Source: an uncultured Marinomonas sp.
Lineage (GTDB): Bacteria; Pseudomonadota; Gammaproteobacteria; Pseudomonadales; Marinomonadaceae
Assembly: GCA_938009755.1 (NCBI GenBank)
Contig: CALLIL010000080.1
Coordinates: forward strand, 1 to 59,321
Length of the DNA stretch: 59,321 bases
Reading direction: 5' to 3'
The notes beneath the pieces were generated by a model that saw nothing but the letters and a program-made list of their open reading frames with translations, was not told the origin of the DNA and did not search any database. The position numbers and the translations under genes were made by a program. Positions 52,313 through 59,321 of the stretch are shown one piece after another (position 1 is the first letter of the stretch; every line of letters begins with the position of its first letter).

Positions 52313-52744
52313 ATGACACAACATGTTCTTTGCTCTATCGATTTAACACATTCAGAAGAGTCAGCGGCTGTATTATTAGAAGCGGATAAGCAAGCCACTT
52401 TAAATAATGCAAAGCTAACCGTCATCACTGTCATCCCCGATTACGGTTCTTCATGGGTCGGTTCTTTCTTTAAAGAAGGCACCTTACGCAAAGCAGTAGA
52501 GCTGGCTAATACAGCGCTCAACTCTTTGGTTAACGACACACTTCCTAATAGAAATAATGTGGAAACCGTTATTAAAGTGGGTGTCGTGTATGAAAAGGTA
52601 TTAAAGAGTATCAAAACCCTTGAGGCAGACCTTGTTGTCTTAGGCGCACATAAACCAAGCGTTTTAGACAATCTAATGGGGCCGAACGCAGCGCGCATTG
52701 TACGCACATCGCCTGTATCCACCCTAGTAGTAAGACTAAATTAG
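52313..52744 (+). CDS. Universal stress protein family (UspA-like), linked to the TRAP transporter
   Basis: VLCSIDLTHSEESAAVLLEADKQATLNNAKLTVITVIP...LVVLGAHKPSVLDNLMGPNAARIVRTSPVSTLVVR; starts 11 nt after the permease stop. Confidence 0.92.
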   Translation: MTQHVLCSIDLTHSEESAAVLLEADKQATLNNAKLTVITVIPDYGSSWVGSFFKEGTLRKAVELANTALNSLVNDTLPNRNNVETVIKVGVVYEKVLKSIKTLEADLVVLGAHKPSVLDNLMGPNAARIVRTSPVSTLVVRLN

Positions 52745-52761
52745 TCTAATAACACTGCCAC

Positions 52762-52800
52762 AAAAAAGAGGCCAGCTTTTCAAAAGTTGGCCTCTTTTTT
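52762..52800 (+). terminator. Rho-independent terminator after the UspA-like gene
   Basis: aaaaaagaggccagctttt/aaaagttggcctctttttt stem (one G-U) with T-run. Confidence 0.85.
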
Positions 52801-52932
52801 TATCTTCTCATTCTCTACAAGCGATAAGTTAAAATTAAATCGGTTTGTAGACTTGTCAAAAAACAACCAAGTACTGTATAAATAACCATATAAAATACAT
52901 ACCCTATTTTGATCTCTTTTTCGGAGCTATTT

Positions 52933-54603
52933 ATGCTGACAAGCATTGCTATATCCAATTTCGCCATTGTTGAATCTCTCGAGCTTGAATTCAAAAAAGG
53001 CATGACTGTGATTTCTGGGGAAACCGGTGCAGGTAAATCCATCATGGTGGATGCCTTGTCGATTTGTTTAGGTAACCGAACCGATGCCGCTGTCGTAAGA
53101 CATGGTGAAAAAAAAGCAGACATCAGTGCCAGCTTCGATATTCAGCAATACCCGCATGTTCATGAATGGTTAGAAGAAAGAGATTTAGAACACGACAACA
53201 ACTGCATTTTACGCCGTGTCATTAGCAAAGAAGGCCGTTCCAAAGCCTATATTAATGGCCGCCCTTGCACCTTGAGTGATTTAAAAGAAGTCGGCAGTCA
53301 TCTTGTTGATATTCACGGTCAACACGAGCATCAGTCACTTTTAAAGAAAAGCGCGCAGCGCCAACTGCTTGATGAATATGGCCAATTAACAGACTTAACG
53401 AAACAAGTCAGTCAGCAGTTTCATGAGTGGCGTCATTTAAAAGAAGAATTATCGGCTTTGCAAAACCGCTCTGCTGAACAAGACGCAAAAATTCAATTGC
53501 TTTCCTACCAAGCGCAAGAGCTAGAACGCTTGGATTTAAAAGAAGGCGAGCTGCAAGCACTAGAACAAGAGCAGACGTTTTTATCCAACATTGCCGACTC
53601 TCAATTCAAAGCGTATGAAGCCAGTAACATTCTGGCCGACAGCGACGAAGGCAATGTGTGCTCTTTACTGAATCAAGCATTAAACAGTGCAGGGCAAATT
53701 CGACCAGCAACCAAAGAGCTGGAAAGCGCCCTCGAAATGATGAACGCAGCGTTGATCCAAGCACAAGAAGCCGCTGACAGTTTGCATCACTACCAAGATA
53801 CCTTGGAACAAAACCCTGAACGCCTCAGTGAAGTAGAGCAACGCCTATCTGATATTTACGACACAGCTCGCAAACATAAGCTTTTGCCGGAAGCACTCAT
53901 CATGCTTCGTAACAGTGTTGAAGACGAACTGGCTGGATTACAAGGTGGCGAAGACAGCTTAGAAGCACTGAAAGAAAAAGAAGAACAGGCGTACGAAACG
54001 TTAACAGCCTTGGCGACCACTCTGACAGAAAAGCGAACAATCACTAAAGATGAATTAGCGCAAAAAGTTGAAGAACAAATTCACGGCTTAGGTATGCCTC
54101 ACGCCCGCTTCTTTATCCAAAGTCAGCCATTAAACCAAGTTACAGTAAATGGCTTCGAAGACATTGAATACATGATTGCATCTAACCCAGGCCAACCTGC
54201 ACAGCCATTGCGTAAAGTGGCATCAGGCGGTGAGTTATCGCGAATTAGTTTGGGCATTCAAGTGGTTACAGCACATACTTCTATTATCCCAACCTTAGTA
54301 TTCGATGAAGTAGATGTGGGGATCAGTGGCGGCATCGCCGAGGTTGTTGGACGCATGTTGCGCTCTGTAGGCCAGCGTGGCCAAGTATTTTGTGTCACAC
54401 ATTTGGCTCAGGTCGCCACTCAAGGAAACCAACATTTACGAGTCAGTAAAAAAGTGGAAGACGAAGCGACCTCTTCTGAAGTTGCAGTATTAAAAGATCA
54501 AGATCGTACTCAGGAAATCGCACGTTTATTAGGCGGCTTGGAGCTAACAGAACAAACGCTTGCTCACGCACGAGAAATGTTAGGTAATGTTCAGCTTCAA
54601 TAA
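52933..54603 (+). CDS. recN: DNA repair protein RecN
   Basis: MLTSIAISNFAIVESLELEFKKGMTVISGETGAGKSIMVDALSICLG; TLVFDEVDVGISGGIAEVVG; track ORF starts 52909. Confidence 0.97.
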   Translation: MLTSIAISNFAIVESLELEFKKGMTVISGETGAGKSIMVDALSICLGNRTDAAVVRHGEKKADISASFDIQQYPHVHEWLEERDLEHDNNCILRRVISKEGRSKAYINGRPCTLSDLKEVGSHLVDIHGQHEHQSLLKKSAQRQLLDEYGQLTDLTKQVSQQFHEWRHLKEELSALQNRSAEQDAKIQLLSYQAQELERLDLKEGELQALEQEQTFLSNIADSQFKAYEASNILADSDEGNVCSLLNQALNSAGQIRPATKELESALEMMNAALIQAQEAADSLHHYQDTLEQNPERLSEVEQRLSDIYDTARKHKLLPEALIMLRNSVEDELAGLQGGEDSLEALKEKEEQAYETLTALATTLTEKRTITKDELAQKVEEQIHGLGMPHARFFIQSQPLNQVTVNGFEDIEYMIASNPGQPAQPLRKVASGGELSRISLGIQVVTAHTSIIPTLVFDEVDVGISGGIAEVVGRMLRSVGQRGQVFCVTHLAQVATQGNQHLRVSKKVEDEATSSEVAVLKDQDRTQEIARLLGGLELTEQTLAHAREMLGNVQLQ

Positions 54604-54633
54604 GACACTGTCTCGCCCTAAAATACAGCTCAT

Positions 54634-54671
54634 AAAAAAGGGATTAAGCTCTGCAGCTTAATCCCTTTTTT
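54634..54671. terminator. Bidirectional terminator between recN and fur
   Basis: Perfect 17-bp stem aaaaaagggattaagct/agcttaatccctttttt. Confidence 0.85.
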
Positions 54672-54686
54672 AACGCCCTAATCGGC

Positions 54687-55097
54687 TTATTTTTTCTTTG
54701 GTCGAACGTATAAAATCAAACTGTGGTCTTCAATGTCAAAACCGTGCTCTTCAGCGATTTCATGCTGGCGCTTTTCGATAATCGGATCAACAAACTCAAT
54801 TACTTGGTTTGTTTCCAAGCAAATCATGTGATCATGATGATCCCCTTTCGCCAATTCAAATACCGCCGTTCCCGCTTCAAAATGATGACGCTGAACCAAA
54901 CCGGCTGTTTCAAACTGGGTCAATACACGGTAAACCGTTGCCAACCCTACGTCTTCACCTTGATCAAGTAATGTACGATACACATCATCAGCACTCATGT
55001 GACGTTCACCAACATTCTCAAGGATTTGTAGTATTTTCACTCGTGGCAACGTAACCTTGAGTCCGGCTTTCTTTAGCTCTTGATTTTCACTAGTCAT
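54687..55097 (-). CDS. fur: Ferric uptake regulator Fur
   Basis: ELKKAGLKVTLPRVKILQILENVGERHMSADDVYRTLLDQGEDVGLATVYRVLTQFETAGLV..HDHMIC. Confidence 0.97.
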   Translation of the reverse strand: MTSENQELKKAGLKVTLPRVKILQILENVGERHMSADDVYRTLLDQGEDVGLATVYRVLTQFETAGLVQRHHFEAGTAVFELAKGDHHDHMICLETNQVIEFVDPIIEKRQHEIAEEHGFDIEDHSLILYVRPKKK

Positions 55098-55167
55098 GAG
55101 TCATTCTCTATTCGATTTTATTGGTAATTACTTTTATCATTAGCACACCAGAGTAAGGATAATACAA

Positions 55168-55488
55168 ATGAAAAAATCACTTTTTATACTATGCGCCGCA
55201 TTTTCACTCAGCGCTTGCAGCATCTTTTTTCCAGAACCATATAAAGTTGCAGTGACACAGGGCAATCTTGTGACACAAGAACAGCTCTCTCAATTACAAG
55301 TTGGCATGTCTGAATCTCAAGTAACCTATCTATTGGGAACCCCAATGGTACAAGACAATTTTAAACCAGACGAGTGGCACTACCTCTATACAGTTTTGCA
55401 TGCGGCTGCAGATACTCAACAAAGTGAAGTCGACAACCTCACATTAATATTCAACAACGGCACACTTGCCGAAATTAAAAACCATTAA
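55168..55488 (+). CDS. bamE: Outer membrane assembly lipoprotein BamE (SmpA/OmlA)
   Basis: Lipobox LSAC; PYKVAVTQGNLVTQEQLSQLQVGMSESQVTYLLGTPMVQDNFKPDEWHYLY. Confidence 0.95.
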   Translation: MKKSLFILCAAFSLSACSIFFPEPYKVAVTQGNLVTQEQLSQLQVGMSESQVTYLLGTPMVQDNFKPDEWHYLYTVLHAAADTQQSEVDNLTLIFNNGTLAEIKNH

Positions 55489-55775
55489 TCCTTTGTTTTC
55501 GCAGCACGGTTGGCTCTTGCTTGTTTAGGGTCAACCTTCAGTTCACGATACAACTCCACTCGCTCACCTTCTTTTAGCACTTGATCGTCTGCATTACGAA
55601 CGGCTTTACCAAAGATGCCGACCTTTATGGTTTCCACATCAATACTTGGGAAAAATGTCGTAATATTTGAACGACGAACAGCGTCTCGAACAGTGCAACC
55701 TTCTTCCACTTCTAACGATACAATTTTTTGTTTTTCCGGCTCTGCATAAGCCACTTCCACTCTCATACTTGTCAC
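55485..55775 (-). CDS. rnfH: RnfH/RatB family ubiquitin-like protein
   Basis: RVEVAYAEPEKQKIVSLEVEEGCTVRDAVRRSNI...VGIFGKAVRNADDQVLKEGERVELYRELKVDPKQARANRAAK. Confidence 0.93.
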   Translation of the reverse strand: MTSMRVEVAYAEPEKQKIVSLEVEEGCTVRDAVRRSNITTFFPSIDVETIKVGIFGKAVRNADDQVLKEGERVELYRELKVDPKQARANRAAKTKD

Positions 55776-55785
55776 CGTCTATATT

Positions 55786-56217
55786 CTATTTACCGTAGAC
55801 TACTTTTGCTCGTTGGCTAAAGGAATCCACCATAGTATTCGCAATTTGTGTGAACACACCACCAAAGGCAAATTTCAATACGCCACTCAGCTCAAAGTCG
55901 ATACTTAACATGACTTTACAGCTTGTAGGTGACAGTTCTGTAAATGTCCACACGCCATGTAAGCGTTTAAAAGGCCCTTTGACTAAAGCCATTTCAATTC
56001 GGCTACTAGCCTCTAATGTATTTTTTGTCGTAAATGATTGTGTCATTGGGCCTTTACCCACGACCAAAGACCCTACAATTTCAGTGGCCGTTTGAGAAAC
56101 GAGTCGAGAATCCAAACACCCAGGCAAAAACTCGGAATAACCATCAACATCATTAACCAACGCAAACATTTGCTCACAACTGTAATTGACGTGAGCAAAG
56201 CGCTCTATATGACTCAA
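55786..56217 (-). CDS. ratA: RatA/Coq10-type SRPBCC protein
   Basis: VNYSCEQMFALVNDVDGYSEFLPGCLDSRLVSQTATEIVGSLVVGKGPMTQSFTTKN; F..VFTQIANTMVDSFSQRAKVVYG. Confidence 0.94.
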   Translation of the reverse strand: MSHIERFAHVNYSCEQMFALVNDVDGYSEFLPGCLDSRLVSQTATEIVGSLVVGKGPMTQSFTTKNTLEASSRIEMALVKGPFKRLHGVWTFTELSPTSCKVMLSIDFELSGVLKFAFGGVFTQIANTMVDSFSQRAKVVYGK

Positions 56218-56218
56218 A

Positions 56219-57598
56219 CTAAACTCCTATCCAACCAACAAAGGTAATAACCAACATTGCCGGAATACTGATATATTTCAAAACTTTGTACCAAAGATCA
56301 AAATGACTTTTACGCTTTGTAATCATTTCGTTTTGCAACATCGAATGCGGTATAAACCAAGCCACCAAAACAGACAATAAAATGGCACCTATTGGCAATA
56401 AAATCAAAGAGGTTATGGAATCCAATAGCTCAAAAAAGTTCAACCCAAACACCACACCTGTGTCCCATTGATTAAACGACAATAAAACAGCAACACCAAC
56501 AAACCAAGCCAAAATTCCCATTAAACAAGCCGCTTTAAAGCGCGCGATGTAGAACTTTTCATGAAGCCAAGCCACAAACAATTCCAACATAGAAATCGCC
56601 GATGTTAGGGCTGCGACTACTAACAATAAAAAGAACACACTAGCAAAGAATTGGCCGCCTATTAAATTTCCAAAAATGATCGGCAAAGACACAAAGGTCA
56701 AACTCGGTCCGGCTTCCACATCAATCTGAAAAGCAAACACCAAAGGAAAAATAACCAAACCCGCTAGCAAAGCCACCAGCAAATCGACACCAACTACAAT
56801 AGAACAAGCACGGGCAATAGACATGCGTTTATTAATGTACGCACCATAAGCAAACATAGCGCCCATACCAACACTCAAACTAAACAACGCCATACCAACG
56901 GCCGCTAAAATGACATCAAAAGTAATGTCCTGCCAAGCCCACTGAAACATAAACTGCAACGTCGCTGGCATATCACCTACACTAACAGAGTAAAGCGCCA
57001 TCAAACCCAAGCTGATCACAAGCGTAGGTAACAACACTTTCACTACCGCAGACAAACCACGGGTTACAGATTGTCCCACCGTTACTATTACCAACACCAT
57101 AAAAACAGAATGCCAGAGAAGCATTTCCGCTGGTGTTGCCAGTAAAGATGTAAACATATCAGACGCACGGCTAGAAGAAATGCCCATAAAATCGCCAGAA
57201 ATCGCACGCTCCAAATACGCCAGCGACCAACCCGCAATCACACTGTAAAACGCCAAGACCAAAAAACCAGAAAGACCAGCAAGCCAAGGTACAATCACCC
57301 AAGCCGAATGAACAATATGCCGTTCACTCAAATCGTTTACTGTGTCTATTGGGTTAGAACGAACGGTTCTTCCCAGTGCCACTTCCGCCATTAATACAGG
57401 CAATCCAACCAACAACAAACACAGGCAATAGACCAATAAAAAAGCACCGCCACCGTTCTGTCCTAGCACATAAGGAAATTTCCAAATATTCCCTAGACCA
57501 ACTGCCGAGCCACTGGCAGCAAAAATGAAGATCCAAGGGCTAGACCAGATACCTTGTAAACAACGACTTTCAGGCATAAAAATAAACTCTAAATTCAC
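56219..57598 (-). CDS. Sodium-dependent transporter, NSS/SNF family
   Basis: SPWIFIFAASGSAVGLGNIWKFPYVLGQNGGGAFLLVYCLCLLLVGLPVLMAEVALGR. Confidence 0.95.
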   Translation of the reverse strand: MNLEFIFMPESRCLQGIWSSPWIFIFAASGSAVGLGNIWKFPYVLGQNGGGAFLLVYCLCLLLVGLPVLMAEVALGRTVRSNPIDTVNDLSERHIVHSAWVIVPWLAGLSGFLVLAFYSVIAGWSLAYLERAISGDFMGISSSRASDMFTSLLATPAEMLLWHSVFMVLVIVTVGQSVTRGLSAVVKVLLPTLVISLGLMALYSVSVGDMPATLQFMFQWAWQDITFDVILAAVGMALFSLSVGMGAMFAYGAYINKRMSIARACSIVVGVDLLVALLAGLVIFPLVFAFQIDVEAGPSLTFVSLPIIFGNLIGGQFFASVFFLLLVVAALTSAISMLELFVAWLHEKFYIARFKAACLMGILAWFVGVAVLLSFNQWDTGVVFGLNFFELLDSITSLILLPIGAILLSVLVAWFIPHSMLQNEMITKRKSHFDLWYKVLKYISIPAMLVITFVGWIGV

Positions 57599-57759
57599 AA
57601 CATATGTTTAAGGATAGGCAATAAATTAACATGTAGCGAGACCACGCGTTAGCGCCTAACCAGACAAATTCGTCCACTGCCGTGAATTTTCTTACATTCA
57701 AGCGCATACCTCAAGAAAAGCATAGGAAATTAACGCTATCAACCGTATAATTTGCCACT

Positions 57760-58239
57760 ATGAGTAAAGCAAAGAAAAAATCCAACACATCAGGCACCAT
57801 CGCGCTCAACAAACGAGCCAAATTTGACTATTTCGTAGATCAGAAATTTGAAGCAGGATTAGTCTTATCCGGCTGGGAAGTAAAAAGTCTGCGCGAAGGT
57901 AAAGCCCAACTAGTAGACTCCTTCGTGATTATCCACCAAAACGAAGCGTGGCTTGTTGGCGCGCGTATCACACCTTTGTTAAGTGCTTCCACGCACGTTG
58001 TATGCGAACCATTACGTCAACGCAAGCTTTTACTGAATCGCAAAGAACTTGATAAAATCATTCAAGTTACAGAGCAAAAAGGTAAAACCTGTGCGGCCAT
58101 GGCCTTGTATTGGAAAGGCAACAAGATCAAATGTGAAGTGGCGCTTGTAACGGGTAAAAAAGACCATGACAAACGTGATTCTCAACGAGACCGTGATTGG
58201 TCACGAGACAAAGAACGATTAATGAAACACAGTGTTTAA
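57760..58239 (+). CDS. smpB: SsrA-binding protein SmpB
   Basis: [60 protein letters not shown]. Confidence 0.98.
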   Translation: MSKAKKKSNTSGTIALNKRAKFDYFVDQKFEAGLVLSGWEVKSLREGKAQLVDSFVIIHQNEAWLVGARITPLLSASTHVVCEPLRQRKLLLNRKELDKIIQVTEQKGKTCAAMALYWKGNKIKCEVALVTGKKDHDKRDSQRDRDWSRDKERLMKHSV

Positions 58240-58293
58240 AACGGTGAATGTCTAGCGAAACCACTTGGTTTCCGTTAGAATGGCCGCAACTTC

Positions 58294-58655
58294 GGGGATG
58301 ACTTGGTTTCGACGCCGGTTACAAAACCTGAGGTGCATGTCGAGAGTGATGCGTGATCTCGTAAATCCCCCGCATCAATTATATAGTCGCAAACGACGAA
58401 AACTACGCTTTAGCAGCCTAAACCCCTGCTAGTGTGCTGCCCTCAGGTTGCTTGTAGCCAGAGATTCCGCAGTATCATAAATTACGAGATGCTAACCGAT
58501 GCCCCGCCTAGGGATAAGGTTCTAAGATTAAGTAGGCTCGCCATTAACACCCTGTCCTTCGGGCGGTTCGTGGTCAAAAAATAGAAGTGACTAAACATGT
58601 AGAGCCGATGGCAGAGGACTGGCGGACGGGGGTTCGAATCCCCCCATCTCCACCA
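58294..58655 (+). ncRNA. ssrA: tmRNA; tag ORF 58389-58421 encodes ANDENYALAA*
   Basis: Acceptor stem GGGGATG / CATCTCC-A-CCA, T-arm GGTTCGAATCC, tag gcaaacgacgaaaactacgctttagcagcctaa; directly after smpB. Confidence 0.97.
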
Positions 58656-58659
58656 ATTC

Positions 58660-58687
58660 AAAAAAACCACCTTAGGGTGGTTTTTTT
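58660..58687 (+). terminator. tmRNA terminator
   Basis: aaaaaaccacc ttag ggtggtttttt followed by T. Confidence 0.9.
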
Positions 58688-58763
58688 ATGTCTAATCCCC
58701 GCAAATAAAGCCTTACAACACTTTCCAATCCACTCAAATTGATTTTTAATTATTTCAATAATT

Positions 58764-58798
58764 TTGCGCTATTTGCGGTTTGGCCGCAAATAGCGCAA
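58764..58798. repeat. Strong hairpin / inverted repeat next to integrase remnant
   Basis: ttgcgctatttgcgg-tttgg-ccgcaaatagcgcaa, perfect 15-bp arms. Confidence 0.85.
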
Positions 58799-58870
58799 GT
58801 TTTTAGAACTTAATGGATTTAGCTTTATCGCATCTAAAAAGTAATTCGGTTCCAGATGCGTATATCGTAT
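58769..58870 (-). pseudogene. C-terminal tail remnant of a tyrosine recombinase (integrase)
   Basis: Reverse-strand IRYTHLEPNYFLDAIKLNPLSSKNLRYLRPNRK*, resembling the ..MRYAHLAP.Y..DAI.LNPLS tail of phage/island integrases. Confidence 0.6.
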
Positions 58871-58892
58871 AAAAAAACAACTCAAGCAGAAC

Positions 58893-58961
58893 TTGACCTT
58901 ACAAAAGGTACTCGGCCATAGTGATATAAAAATGACCATGCAATACGCACACCTAGCCCTC
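58893..58961 (+). pseudogene. C-terminal catalytic-core remnant of a tyrosine recombinase (integrase)
   Basis: Forward-strand LTLQKVLGHSDIKMTMQYAHLAL, the LGHS..MT..YAHL box with catalytic Tyr; no upstream domain present. Confidence 0.75.
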
Positions 58962-59025
58962 CGGCTTCCTAGAAGAAACCTCACGGCTAAATCCACTTTC
59001 AAACATAAAATAGACAAGGAACGTT

Positions 59026-59247
59026 ATGAGCCTTTTTAAATATTACGCCCCTGATTCATTTGATTTTATTTGTGTAGAAGAGGGTGTGAGCGTCCGATTC
59101 TCTCAACCTAGCACTCTAAATGATATATTTGAGCTCAATCCTGCTATAGATCTTCTAAATGAAGATCAATTATCTAGAGGATTAAAAACACTTCAAAGAA
59201 ATGAAGATTATAAAAGGGCAAAAAGAAACTGCAGAAAAAGAAGTTGA
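59026..59247 (+). pseudogene. N-terminal fragment of a DUF2971-like protein, apparently truncated or frameshifted
   Basis: MSLFKYYAPDSFDFICVEEGVSVRFSQPSTLNDIFELNPAID resembles DUF2971 N-termini; pattern lost after about residue 60 and ORF stops at 59247. Confidence 0.5.
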
Positions 59248-59321
59248 AATTACAAAACTAGAAAGTCAGAAAAATAGAAATTTATTTATTGGGTCATTGT
59301 TAATTGGAGGTTTAATACTAC

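Noticed and set aside
58482-58670. 62-aa minus-strand ORF with WWRWGDSNPRPPVLC
   Set aside because: This is the familiar spurious translation of the antisense strand of a tRNA-like T-arm/acceptor region, here the tmRNA 3' end.
58769-59017. Full 82-aa minus-strand ORF as a real gene
   Set aside because: Only the C-terminal part (IRYTHLEPNYFLDAIKLNPLS) looks protein-like; the upstream part is antisense to the plus-strand integrase remnant, so it was recorded as a remnant rather than a gene.

Overview
Gammaproteobacterial chromosomal window, probably Oceanospirillales and Marinomonas-like (inferred from gene content and protein style, no search run). It holds about 45 protein genes, an intact tmRNA gene (ssrA), several perfect-stem terminators and a well-formed sigma32-type promoter upstream of grpE. 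Recognisable blocks: pbpC/alpha-2-macroglobulin pair; L-lactate permease; three chemoreceptors; two nitroreductases around a LysR gene; glpD; grpE-dnaK-dnaJ; a mirror-symmetric locus with two TAXI-type TRAP transporters flanking proC, a class IV aminotransferase and a GntR regulator; and the recN-fur-bamE-rnfH-ratA-smpB-ssrA block. Items most worth a second look: (1) a predicted soluble chemoreceptor with a C-terminal periplasmic-type solute-binding domain and no visible membrane segment or signal peptide (10541-12352); (2) the mirrored TAXI-TRAP locus with strong palindromes in its regulatory regions; (3) the DNA after ssrA, which carries two different tyrosine-integrase C-terminal tails in opposite orientations, a 15-bp-arm hairpin and a broken DUF2971-like ORF, i.e. 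a scar of repeated island integration at the tmRNA 3' end; (4) a second chemoreceptor with its sensor domain apparently on the cytoplasmic side. No CRISPR array, rRNA or ordinary tRNA was recognised. Family names come from reading the translations, not from database searches.
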